A stretch of DNA of 64,000 bases from Oscillospiraceae bacterium (GTDB lineage: Bacteria > Bacillota > Clostridia > Oscillospirales > Oscillospiraceae). The notes under the pieces were generated by a model. The model did no database searches, was not told the origin of the DNA, and was given only the letters and a program-made list of their open reading frames with translations. Shown here one piece after another: positions 1 through 8,055 of this stretch (within the stretch, counting starts at the first letter, position 1; the number at the start of each line of letters is the position of its first letter). The position numbers and the translations under genes were made by a program. The stretch lies in NCBI GenBank assembly GCA_902781745.1, contig CACZKM010000001.1:110771-174770 (forward strand), given 5' to 3'.

Positions 1-858
1 ACCCAGAAGGGACTGGAGGGAGGAACGCATCGTCCCCATCGTATTCTCCAACCCGGACAGGGAGTTGACCAGCGTGGCGTAGCCGTTCTGGACCTGCAGC
101 AGGGTTTGGGCGGAGATCTGCCCCAGATCATAGCGGAGCTGCATCTCCTCCACGGTTTTGTTCATGGACAGGAGCGTGTCCTGCAGGGATTCGTATTGGA
201 GCTCTGTGGTCAGGATCGTCAGATACAGAGACTCCGCCCCGGAGACGATCTGGTCGATGGTAGACTGGACCATCCGTTCGGTATCCTCGATGGTTTTGGG
301 GTAGTTGTCCTTTTGCTTTTTCAGGTCGTCCCGCTGGTCCTCCAGGGATTCCAAGGTGCTTTTCAACGATTCTGCCTGCATGGCGCCATAGGTAGCCATA
401 GAGGTCAGAGAACTGACGTTTGCGATTCCGGAAACCACTTCTCCAGCGTAAATCGACGATGTTTCATCTGTGGCCTGCTGAAGCTTGGCCAGAGAGGCGG
501 CCAGGCTGGTTGATGCGGATGCGATTGCGCCTGTGGAGCTGCCGGACATGGAATCGATCAGATCCTCCATTTCTTCAATGGCGTCGTCCATCTCGCTTAG
601 GGCCTTGTCCCAGTTCATGGACTTGACCTGCTCGACGCCCTCCTGGGCTGCCCGGACGTTCAGGTTATGAGCCCGGACCCGGCCTTCGATCTGGTCAAAG
701 GACAGGCTTCCGCTGGCGACAGGGACGATCTGGGTGGAGTCCAGCTTTCCCGCCGCCTTGGGCCCGCCGCTGCCCTTTCGCACCGCCAGCGCGGACGCCG
801 GCAGGGAAAGGAGCATCGCGCAGGTCAGACCTGTCGCAACGATGCGTTTGTATTCCAT
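1..858 (-). CDS. TolC-like exported coiled-coil protein (3' end outside window)
   Basis: The first 286 residues are visible; the gene runs off the left edge. The start ATG at 858 follows ACGGAGG at a good distance. The N-terminus is a signal peptide (basic MEYKR, hydrophobic core, cleavage near ALA-VR at about residue 26). The rest is helical and rich in Gln, Glu, Ser and Leu. The last third (RYDLGQISAQTLLQVQ) resembles the repeated RYxxGxIS-type helix of outer-membrane efflux (TolC) proteins. Clostridia without an outer membrane carry such proteins; their role there is unclear, perhaps as a cell-envelope adaptor for an exporter. Family assignment rests on the coiled-coil pattern only, and a generic exported coiled-coil protein is the alternative. 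Confidence 0.6.
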   Translation of the reverse strand, partial: MEYKRIVATGLTCAMLLSLPASALAVRKGSGGPKAAGKLDSTQIVPVASGSLSFDQIEGRVRAHNLNVRAAQEGVEQVKSMNWDKALSEMDDAIEEMEDLIDSMSGSSTGAIASASTSLAASLAKLQQATDETSSIYAGEVVSGIANVSSLTSMATYGAMQAESLKSTLESLEDQRDDLKKQKDNYPKTIEDTERMVQSTIDQIVSGAESLYLTILTTELQYESLQDTLLSMNKTVEEMQLRYDLGQISAQTLLQVQNGYATLVNSLSGLENTMGTMRSSLQSLLG

Positions 859-877
859 AGGATAAAACCTCCGTTCA

Positions 878-926
878 ATTTGAGGAGACTGTAAGGGTTC
901 GTACAAATTGAGGACAGTGTATCCTA
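878..926. repeat. Imperfect direct repeat in the leader of the TolC-like gene
   Basis: Two similar tracts, caatttgaggagactgtaa at 878 and caaattgaggacagtgtat at about 905, lie just upstream of the start at 858. They could be operator half-sites or chance. No convincing sigma-A promoter was found in this gap. Confidence 0.3.
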
Positions 927-993
927 TACTTATGAATAATTTGTGAATAAACAGGGCATATCCTGCCTGGGAAACATTTCATTTGTGTTACGG

Positions 994-1028
994 CGAAAAG
1001 CCGAAGGCTGTGTGCCTCCGGCTTTTCG
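994..1028. terminator. Hairpin terminator between the SSB-like and TolC-like genes
   Basis: A 15-bp stem (994-1008 with 1014-1028, one G-T pair) around a 5-base loop starts four bases past the stop of the SSB-like gene. The stem base is CGAAAAG/CTTTTCG, so the run of T is inside the arm; there is no separate U tract. Confidence 0.55.
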
Positions 1029-1031
1029 CGC

Positions 1032-1655
1032 CTATTCAACGATTCCCAACGAATATTCCGTCTCTGCCGGCTCCTGCAGCGAGGAGATAGAAACCTCAAA
1101 GGCGGTCCGCTCCTGGATCTCCTCTCCCACGACCTTTCGATAGACCCTGCTTTGCAGCCGGCCCTCCAACCAGAGAGGGTCTCCCGGGAGCAGGCCGCCG
1201 CAGTGGTGGGACAAGGCCCCCCAGGCGATACAGGGAAGGTAATCGGACCGGCGGTACCGGCGGTCCACCGCCAGAAGAAGGTCGCAGATATCCCGCCCCA
1301 GGGGCGTTCGCCGCCGGACCGGCGGCTTGCAGAGCCGTCCCCGGAGCGTGACCAAGTTGCAGGGTGCCCCAAAACCGGGCGCCACCGTCTGGGCCAACAC
1401 GGTGATGATGAGCCGATTGCCCGACCCGGTGCGGTTGTTAAAGGACCGCACCTCTCCGCTGATCTCCACATAGTCCCCCTCTCTTGGAAGGGGAAGACCG
1501 CTGGGGACGAAGATGTTCAGCCGGTCCTCTTTCCCGGAGAGCCGGGGGACCGACAGGGGGAACCGGTAAAAGTCCAGCCCTCTGGACTGATGAGAAAGAG
1601 TGGGGGTCTCTGCTGCCGTGCCCCGCAGAGTGATCTGATTTTCCTTCCGTTCCAT
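1032..1655 (-). CDS. SSB-like protein with two tandem OB-fold regions
   Basis: 207 residues from the ATG at 1655, which follows GGAGG by 10 bases; an in-frame ATG at 1688 lacks such a site. Residues about 5-95 (NQITLRGTAAETP, EGDYVEISGEVRSFNN, NRLIITVLAQ) read as a single-stranded-DNA-binding OB fold. Residues about 100-200 (NLVTLRGRLCKPPVRR, SDYLPCIAWG, GDPLWLEGRLQSR) repeat the same pattern with the typical strand spacing. It lacks the acidic SSB tail, so it is probably not the housekeeping Ssb. It lies 62 bases downstream of the ZIP gene and may share its transcript. A DNA-binding role is inferred from the fold pattern. Confidence 0.65.
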   Translation of the reverse strand: MERKENQITLRGTAAETPTLSHQSRGLDFYRFPLSVPRLSGKEDRLNIFVPSGLPLPREGDYVEISGEVRSFNNRTGSGNRLIITVLAQTVAPGFGAPCNLVTLRGRLCKPPVRRRTPLGRDICDLLLAVDRRYRRSDYLPCIAWGALSHHCGGLLPGDPLWLEGRLQSRVYRKVVGEEIQERTAFEVSISSLQEPAETEYSLGIVE

Positions 1656-1717
1656 GCTCTGACCGCCTCCGTTGCTGTGTGTTGCCAAAGCCTATGCCGG
1701 GGGAGGGGTGGATATGC

Positions 1718-2524
1718 CTACCCCAGGGCAACATCCAGCAGCATCATCACGGCAAAGCCCACCAGGGTGAAGAAGGCCATCCAGTCCTTGTTTTCGTTGG
1801 TCTGGCTCTCGGGGATGAGCTCTTCCACCACCACATAGATCATGGCTCCGGCGGCAAAGGCCAGCAGGAAGGGGAGGCAGGTCCGTACCTTGACCACCAG
1901 CAGCGCCCCCAGAAACCCGGCGATGGGCTCCACCACACCGCTGAGCTGTCCATAGAAAAAGGATCTCCGCCGGGAGTAGCCCTCCCGTCGGAGGGGCAGG
2001 CTCACCGCCATCCCCTCCGGGAAGTTCTGAAGCCCGATGCCAAGGGCCAGCAGCCAGGCTCCGGCCGGGGAGCCGCCGTCCAGCCCGTAGGCCAGGGAGC
2101 CGAAGGCAACGCCCACCGCCATGCCCTCGGGGATGTTGTGTAATGTGATGGAGAAGATGAGCATGGCGCATCGCTTCCAGCCCTCACCCATGGCCTGGCC
2201 CGGTCCGAGGGAGCTCTGTATCCGGGAGAAAAACCGGTCCCCCAGAAAAAGCAGAGCGCCGCCGGCCAGGAATCCCCCGCAGGCCACCAGCCAGGGGGTG
2301 AGCTCCAGGGCCGCCGCCATCTCCACTGAGGGAGCCAGCAGGGAGAAGAAGGACGCGGCCACCATGACGCCGCCGGCCATCCCCAGCATAGCGTCCATCA
2401 GGTTTTGGTTGGGTTTCTTAAGGAAAAAGACCAGGCTGGCCCCCAAGGCGGTAACGCTCCAGGTAAAGAGCGTGGCCAGCAGCGCCTGGGCCGGACAGGT
2501 CATGGAGAACAAACCGTTCAGCAT
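1718..2524 (-). CDS. ZIP family divalent metal transporter (GufA-like)
   Basis: 268 residues with about eight hydrophobic segments. The start at 2524 follows AAGGAGG. The ZIP signature is clear: HNIPEGMAVGVAFG in the fourth helix and QNFPEGMAVSLPL in the fifth, with Gln replacing His in the second copy as in GufA-type members. A loop between helices 3 and 4 is basic rather than His-rich. Known family role: uptake of Zn2+ or other divalent metals across the cytoplasmic membrane. Substrate is not decided by the sequence. The gene sits alone between the carB terminator and the SSB-like gene. Confidence 0.88.
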   Translation of the reverse strand: MLNGLFSMTCPAQALLATLFTWSVTALGASLVFFLKKPNQNLMDAMLGMAGGVMVAASFFSLLAPSVEMAAALELTPWLVACGGFLAGGALLFLGDRFFSRIQSSLGPGQAMGEGWKRCAMLIFSITLHNIPEGMAVGVAFGSLAYGLDGGSPAGAWLLALGIGLQNFPEGMAVSLPLRREGYSRRRSFFYGQLSGVVEPIAGFLGALLVVKVRTCLPFLLAFAAGAMIYVVVEELIPESQTNENKDWMAFFTLVGFAVMMLLDVALG

Positions 2525-2616
2525 ACCATTCCTCCTTGCGGAAAGATGCCGTCCCGGATCGCAGCCCGAGACAGGGTATTCTATGTCACAGAGGCGGAAG
2601 GGGTGCAAAGAAGGCA

Positions 2617-2654
2617 GAAAACCGCCGGGACCCGATCACAGTGGGTCCCGGCGG
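2617..2654 (-). terminator. Intrinsic terminator of the carA-carB/dapF operon
   Basis: A 12-bp GC-rich perfect stem (2622-2633 with 2643-2654, loop of 9) is followed on the minus strand by TTTTC. It lies about 30 bases after the carB-dapF stop. Confidence 0.88.
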
Positions 2655-2686
2655 AATGGGCTTTGCGTATTCTGTTGTGAGGGGGA

Positions 2687-5600
2687 TCAGTATTCCACGA
2701 CGCCCTCGTAGACCAGCACGGCGTCGCCGGTGAGGATGACCTCGTGATCGGTATAGTTGACCACCAGATCGCCGCCTATCAGCTTGACGGTGATATCCCG
2801 GCCCTTCTCAATGAGGCCGTTCTCCGTGGCGGCGATGACGGCGGCGCAGGCGCCGGTGCCGCAGGCTACGGTCTCGCCGTTGCCCCGCTCATAGACCCGC
2901 ATCCGCAGGGTGTCGTCGTTGACGATCCGGACGAACTCGGTGTTGATGCGCTCGGGGAAATAGGGCGCGTACTCGAACTTGGGCCCGATGCGCTCCAGGT
3001 CCAGAGAGGCCAGGTCGTCGCAGAAGACCACGCAGTGGGGGTTGCCCACGCTGGCGCAGGTGATGTTCCAGGTCTTGTCCGCGATCTCCACCGGCCGGTT
3101 GATGATGGTGTTTCCGGGCAGTGTGGTGGGGAGGGCGGATGCCAGCAGGTCGGCCTTGCCCATGCCCACGGAGATGGTATTGGCCTTGCCGTTGCGGATG
3201 TAGAGCAGCAGGCTCTTCACGCCGCTGGCGGTTTCGATGGTCATGTACTCCTTCTTGACGATGCCCTTGTCATAGAGGTACTTGCCCACGCAGCGGATGG
3301 AGTTGCCCGCCATCTTGCCCTCGGTGCCGTCCCGGTTGAAGATCCGCATCTTTGCGTCGGCAATGTCGGAGTTCTCAATGAGGACGATGCCGTAGCCGCC
3401 GATGCTGTAGTGCCGGTCGCAGAGGGAGATGCACAGGGAGCCGGGGCTGGAGATGATGCCCTCCCGGTTGTCGAAGAAGATGTAGTCGTTGCCGCTGCCC
3501 TGCATCTTGGCGAAGGGCAGGAGCTGATGCTCCTTCCGCATGTTGTTCAGGTTGACAAGCTCCGTGTTGCTCAGGTGGAACCGGCTGGTCATCATATCAG
3601 CCATGGCGTTGGCGGTGTCCATGGCGGTGACGGTGGCGATGCTGTGTCGGATGGCCTCCCGGTGAAGCTCGATGTACTCCTGAATGGTGTCGTCATACAG
3701 CGCGCCGGTATAGACGATCAGGCCGATCTTGCCCGCCTCCATGAGCTGATAGGCTTCGGAACCCGGCTGGACGCTGGGAAGCTCATGGACCTGGATGCCC
3801 AGGGTGCGGATGGCCTCGGCGGTGTCCGGGGTGGCATACATGGGCATCTGGAGGTCGTCGAATTTCTTGGCAAGGCCCACCACCTCGGGCAGCTCGTGGT
3901 TTTCGATGGACAGCAGCACGCCCTTGCCGGCGTAGTGCCGGTAGCCGGCGGCGGCCAGGCCCTTGAACATGGCCTCGCTGAAGGTCCGGCCCAGGCCCAG
4001 GACCTCGCCGGTGGACTTCATCTCGGGACCCAGTATGGCGTTGGCGTCGGTGATCTTCTCGAAGGAGAACACCGGGACCTTTACCGCGTAGTAGGGCGGG
4101 ATCTTCCACAGGCCGGAGGGATAGCCCAGGTTCTTGAGGGTGTCGCCCATCATGATCCGGGTGGCCAGGTCCACCATGGGGATCCCGGTGACCTTACTCA
4201 GATAGGGGACCGTCCGGGAGGCTCTGGGGTTGACCTCGATGACGAAGAGCTCGCCCCGATAGATGAGGTACTGGATGTTTACCAGACCCTTGGTGCCCAG
4301 GGCCAGAGCCAGCTTTTCGGAGCAGTCCACTACTACCTGCATCATCTTGTCAGTGAGGCTGTAGGGAGGATAGACGGCAATGGAGTCGCCGCTGTGGACG
4401 CCGGCCCGCTCGATGTGCTCCATGATACCGGGCATCAGCACATCCACGCCGTCGGAGATCACGTCCACCTCCAGCTCGGTGCCGGGCATATACTTGTCTA
4501 CCAGCACGTCGTTGCGGAAGCCGCCGGAGAGGATGACGTTCATATACTTTTCCACATCGGACCGGTCATGGGCGATGACCATGTTCTGGCCGCCGATGAC
4601 ATAGGAGGGCCGGAGAAGCACAGGGAAGCCAAGGGACTCAGAGGCGTCCAGGGCCTCCTCCAGGGTAGTGACGCTCATGCCCTTGGGCCGGCGGATGTTC
4701 AGGGTCTCCAGCAGGGCGTCGAACCGGCCCCGGTCCTCGGCGGTGTCGATGCCGTCGGCAGAGGTGCCCAGGATCTGGATGCCCTGCTTGTCCAGAAACT
4801 CGGTGAGGGCGATGGCGGTCTGTCCGCCGAAGGCCACCACTACACCCACGGGCTTCTCTACCGCAATGACCCCCATGACGTCCTCGGGGGACAGGGGCTC
4901 GAAGTACAGCCGGTCGGCGGTGTCGTAGTCGGTAGAGACGGTCTCGGGGTTGTTGTTGATGATGACCACGTCGTAGCCCAGGTCCTTCAGGGTCTGGACG
5001 CAGTGGACGGAGCTGTAGTCAAACTCGATGCCCTGGCCGATCCGGATGGGACCGGAGCCCAGGACGATGACGGTCTCCTTCCCCGACCGGGGGAAGGTCC
5101 GGGAGTCGCAGTGATCGTCGTAGGTAGCATAGAAATAGGGGGTCTGGGCCTGGAACTCTGCGGCGCAGGTGTCTACCATCTTATAGCTGGGCAGGCGATG
5201 GGGGAGGGAGGCCTCGTCCACGCCGGCGAGCCGGGCCAGGGTCTTGTCGGGATAGCCGTACTTCTTGCCCTGGAGGTATTTCTCATCATCAATGCCTGCA
5301 GCCAGGGACATCTCAAAGTCCGCCAGGTTTTTCAGCTTGGCCAGGAACCATTCGTCGATCATGGTGAGCTCGTGGATACGCTCAATGGTGACGCCCTTTT
5401 TCAGCCCCTCGAAGATGGCGAAGAGCCGCAGGTCATCCATGGCAGCGATCCGCTCCTCCAGATCCCGGCCGGAGGTATCCGTGTAGTTCAGGGTGTCCAG
5501 CTTGATCTCCGCCCCTCGGACCGCCTTCATCAGGGCGGCCTCAAAGGTGTGCTCGATGGACATGACCTCGCCGGTGGCCTTCATTTGGGAGCCCAGCTTC

Positions 5601-6709
5601 CGGCTGGCCCCGTGGAACTTGTCGAAGGGCCACTTGGGGAACTTGCAGACCACGTAGTCGATGGAGGGCTCGAAGCAGGCGAAGGTTTCTCCGGTGACGT
5701 CGTTCTTGATCTCGTCCAGGCTGTAGCCCAGGGCGATCTTAGCCGTGACCTTGGCGATGGGATAACCGGAAGCCTTGGAGGCCAGGGCGGAGGACCGGGA
5801 GACTCTGGGGTTGACCTCGATGACGGCGTACTCAAAGCTCTCGGGGTCCAGGGCAAACTGGCAGTTGCAGCCGCCCTCGATGCCCAGGGCGTCGATGATC
5901 TTCAGCGCGGCGGACCGGAGCATCTGATACTCCTTGTCCATAAGGGACAGGGCGGGCGCGACAACGATGGAGTCGCCGGTATGGACGCCCACAGGGTCCA
6001 CGTTCTCCATGGAGCAGATGGTGATGGCGGTGCCCTTGTGGTCCCGCATGACCTCAAACTCGATCTCCTTCCACCCGAAGATGTACTTTTCGATCAGGAC
6101 CTGGGTGATGGGGGAGTAGTCCAGACCGACCTCGCCTTTCTCCCGCAGCTCTTCCTCGTTGTAGGCCACGCCGCCGCCGCCGCCGCCCAGGGTGAAGGCG
6201 GGACGAATGATCACGGGGTAGCCGATGCGGTTGGCGATCTCCACGCAGGTCTCAATGTCGTTGGCGGTGTCGGAGGGAATGGTGGGCTGACCGATGGAGG
6301 CCATGGTATCCTTGAAGAGCTGCCGGTCTTCCGCCTTGTCGATGGCGTCGGCGTTGGTGCCGATGAGCCGGACGTTGTGGGAGGCCAGGAAGCCCTCGTG
6401 GGCCAGCTCCATGGCAATGGTCAGACCGGTCTGTCCGCCCAGACCCGCCAGAAGGCTGTCGGGCTTGGTCTCCTCAATGATGCGCTTGATGGTCTGGGTG
6501 GTCAGGGGCTCCAGGTACACCGCGTCGGCCATGGCGCTGTCGGTCATGATCGTTGCAGGGTTGGAGTTGACCAGCACGGTCTCCACGCCCTCAGCCTTCA
6601 GAACCCGGCAGGCCTGGGTGCCGGCATAGTCGAACTCGGCGGCCTGGCCGATGACGATGGGGCCGGAACCGATGACAAGGACTTTTTTAATGGAAGTATC
6701 TCTCGGCAT
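2687..6709 (-). CDS. carB: Carbamoyl phosphate synthase large subunit fused to a diaminopimelate epimerase-like domain
   Basis: 1340 residues in one uninterrupted frame. Residues 1 to about 1050 are a complete CarB: first ATP-grasp half (IGSGPIVIGQAAEFDYAG near 14; GGGGGGVAYN near 180), oligomerisation region, second ATP-grasp half (LGSGPIRIGQGIEFDYSS) and an MGS-like allosteric domain (MYATPDTAEAIR). It uses ammonia from CarA, bicarbonate and two ATP to make carbamoyl phosphate for pyrimidines and arginine. After a linker, residues about 1062-1340 form a DapF-like domain: FAKMQGSGNDYIFFD, GNPHCVVF and ETVACGTGACAA, which holds the second catalytic Cys (about residue 1283). The first catalytic Cys of the PROSITE-type CGN motif is Ala here (KMAGNSIRC, residue 1134), and the GxDG motif reads GGYG. 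The start overlaps the carA stop in TAATG, indicating coupled translation. Free CarB is about 1060-1070 residues, so the fusion is real extra length. Whether the extra domain is active is unknown. Confidence 0.95.
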   Translation of the reverse strand: MPRDTSIKKVLVIGSGPIVIGQAAEFDYAGTQACRVLKAEGVETVLVNSNPATIMTDSAMADAVYLEPLTTQTIKRIIEETKPDSLLAGLGGQTGLTIAMELAHEGFLASHNVRLIGTNADAIDKAEDRQLFKDTMASIGQPTIPSDTANDIETCVEIANRIGYPVIIRPAFTLGGGGGGVAYNEEELREKGEVGLDYSPITQVLIEKYIFGWKEIEFEVMRDHKGTAITICSMENVDPVGVHTGDSIVVAPALSLMDKEYQMLRSAALKIIDALGIEGGCNCQFALDPESFEYAVIEVNPRVSRSSALASKASGYPIAKVTAKIALGYSLDEIKNDVTGETFACFEPSIDYVVCKFPKWPFDKFHGASRKLGSQMKATGEVMSIEHTFEAALMKAVRGAEIKLDTLNYTDTSGRDLEERIAAMDDLRLFAIFEGLKKGVTIERIHELTMIDEWFLAKLKNLADFEMSLAAGIDDEKYLQGKKYGYPDKTLARLAGVDEASLPHRLPSYKMVDTCAAEFQAQTPYFYATYDDHCDSRTFPRSGKETVIVLGSGPIRIGQGIEFDYSSVHCVQTLKDLGYDVVIINNNPETVSTDYDTADRLYFEPLSPEDVMGVIAVEKPVGVVVAFGGQTAIALTEFLDKQGIQILGTSADGIDTAEDRGRFDALLETLNIRRPKGMSVTTLEEALDASESLGFPVLLRPSYVIGGQNMVIAHDRSDVEKYMNVILSGGFRNDVLVDKYMPGTELEVDVISDGVDVLMPGIMEHIERAGVHSGDSIAVYPPYSLTDKMMQVVVDCSEKLALALGTKGLVNIQYLIYRGELFVIEVNPRASRTVPYLSKVTGIPMVDLATRIMMGDTLKNLGYPSGLWKIPPYYAVKVPVFSFEKITDANAILGPEMKSTGEVLGLGRTFSEAMFKGLAAAGYRHYAGKGVLLSIENHELPEVVGLAKKFDDLQMPMYATPDTAEAIRTLGIQVHELPSVQPGSEAYQLMEAGKIGLIVYTGALYDDTIQEYIELHREAIRHSIATVTAMDTANAMADMMTSRFHLSNTELVNLNNMRKEHQLLPFAKMQGSGNDYIFFDNREGIISSPGSLCISLCDRHYSIGGYGIVLIENSDIADAKMRIFNRDGTEGKMAGNSIRCVGKYLYDKGIVKKEYMTIETASGVKSLLLYIRNGKANTISVGMGKADLLASALPTTLPGNTIINRPVEIADKTWNITCASVGNPHCVVFCDDLASLDLERIGPKFEYAPYFPERINTEFVRIVNDDTLRMRVYERGNGETVACGTGACAAVIAATENGLIEKGRDITVKLIGGDLVVNYTDHEVILTGDAVLVYEGVVEY

Positions 6710-7779
6710 TACAATCCCTCCTTCATCATATCGGTAAAGCGGTCAAAAGCAGTCAGGGTATCCAGGGGCCCGCCGTGGGCCTCAGGATGGAACTGCAGGG
6801 AAAAAGCGTGATAAGCGGGGTAATCCACACCCTCGCAGGTGCCGTCGTTGACGTTGACGAACCGCAGAACGCCCTCCTTGGGGAGGGAATCGCCGTCTAC
6901 GGCATATCCGTGGTTCTGGCTGGTGATGGACACCGAGCCGTCGTTCAGGTCCTTTACCGGCTGGTTGGCCCCCCGGTGTCCGAACTTCATCTTCACGGTC
7001 TTGCCGCCGGCGGCCAGAGCCATCATCTGGTGCCCCAGGCAGATGCCGAACATGGGGATCTTCCCGAGGAGCTTCTGGATCTGCTCAATGCAGAAGGGGT
7101 TGTCCGCCGGGTCCCCGGGGCCGTTGGAGAGCATCACGCCGTCGTGCCCGCCTGCCAGGATGTCCTCGGCCGGGGTGTTGTAGGGATAGATCGTCACCTT
7201 GCAGCCCCGGGCAAGCAGGGAATTGGCGATGCTCTGCTTGGCGCCGTAGTCGATGAGGGCCACGGAGTATTCGATCTCGCCCTTTGGCATCTGGACCTGG
7301 ATCTCGGTCTCACTGGTGCTTTCCACGGACTTTATGATCTTAAAGGCCTTCAGCGCATCCATGTCGGGCTTGGCTTCTTCGGTGGTGATCACCGCGTTGA
7401 GGACGCCGCCGTCCCGGAGCATCTGGGTGAGCATCCGGGTGTCCACCCCGGCAATGCCGACGACGTTCTGCTCCTTCAGGAATTGGTCCACGGTCATATC
7501 ACAGCGGAAGTTGGAGGGGGCTTCACAGTATTCCCGGACGACCACGCCGCCCATGCGGACGCTGGGACTTTCCTTGTCCGCCAGGCAGATGCCGGGATTC
7601 CCGAACTGGGGGAAGGTGTAGACCACCAGTTGACCGTAGTAGCTGGGGTCGGTGAGGCTTTCCACGCAGCCGGTCATGCCGGTGGTGAAGACCAGCTCGC
7701 CCATGGCGGTGCCGGAAGCGCCGAAGCTCTTCCCCTCCAGGACCTGGCCGTTTTCCAAGTAGAGATATGCTTTTTTCAT
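6709..7779 (-). CDS. carA: Carbamoyl phosphate synthase small (glutaminase) subunit
   Basis: 356 residues from the ATG at 7779 (GGAGGGACACG before it); an earlier in-frame ATG at 7851 would add a non-conserved leader. N-terminal CPSase small domain (residues 1 to about 150: GKSFGASGTAMGELVF, QFGNPGICLADKESP) is followed by a class I glutamine amidotransferase with the nucleophile elbow FGICLGHQ and the C-terminal QFHPEAHGGP that supplies the catalytic His and Glu. It hydrolyses glutamine and channels ammonia to CarB. It is translationally coupled to carB and has its own strong promoter. Confidence 0.97.
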   Translation of the reverse strand: MKKAYLYLENGQVLEGKSFGASGTAMGELVFTTGMTGCVESLTDPSYYGQLVVYTFPQFGNPGICLADKESPSVRMGGVVVREYCEAPSNFRCDMTVDQFLKEQNVVGIAGVDTRMLTQMLRDGGVLNAVITTEEAKPDMDALKAFKIIKSVESTSETEIQVQMPKGEIEYSVALIDYGAKQSIANSLLARGCKVTIYPYNTPAEDILAGGHDGVMLSNGPGDPADNPFCIEQIQKLLGKIPMFGICLGHQMMALAAGGKTVKMKFGHRGANQPVKDLNDGSVSITSQNHGYAVDGDSLPKEGVLRFVNVNDGTCEGVDYPAYHAFSLQFHPEAHGGPLDTLTAFDRFTDMMKEGL

Positions 7780-7864
7780 CGTGTCCCTCCATCCGTCGAT
7801 CCGAGGATCGGGCGGCGCGGCGGCAAAGCGCTGCGCCGCAGTTTTCTTCAATTTCTAATCTTTA

Positions 7865-7893
7865 AGTATAGCGGAAACTCCCGCTTCCGTCAA
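7865..7893 (-). promoter_or_regulatory. Sigma-A promoter of carA-carB/dapF
   Basis: Minus strand TTGACG, 17-base spacer, TATACT. The spacer carries a small palindrome GCGG-GAGTTT-CCGC (7871-7884) that could be an operator. The leader to the carA start is about 80 bases; no clear PyrR-type antiterminator was recognised in it. Confidence 0.8.
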
Positions 7894-8010
7894 TGAAAAA
7901 GACGACAGGTTCCGCGAAAAAACAAACAGGAAATTTTGCATATTATTTGGAGAAATCACCAGAATAGTGAATATTGATCGAAATATTCAAATAAATATGC
8001 AAAACCGCAG

Positions 8011-8047
8011 AAAAAACCGGGGGAAGCCGAAACGGTTTCTCCCGGTT
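8011..8047 (-). terminator. Intrinsic terminator of glnA
   Basis: Minus strand stem AACCGGG/CCCGGTT (8041-8047 with 8015-8021), with a smaller hairpin in its loop, followed by TTTT. It ends 9 bases after the glnA stop. Confidence 0.8.
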
Positions 8048-8055
8048 TGATGGGA

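Noticed and set aside
3287-3330. Sequencing error as explanation of the missing DapF cysteine
   Set aside because: The frame is intact, and the change from a Cys codon to GCG requires more than one base; a simple read error is unlikely, though it cannot be excluded without other reads.
2744-6811. Very long open frame on the strand opposite carB
   Set aside because: It mirrors the carB codons, is rich in Gly, Val, Asp and Leu without any family motif, and has no ribosome site. It is an antisense artefact of GC-rich codon use.
7780-7864. Possible PyrR attenuator in the carA leader
   Set aside because: About 80 bases with GC-rich pairing but no recognisable PyrR-binding loop and no terminator with a T tract before carA.
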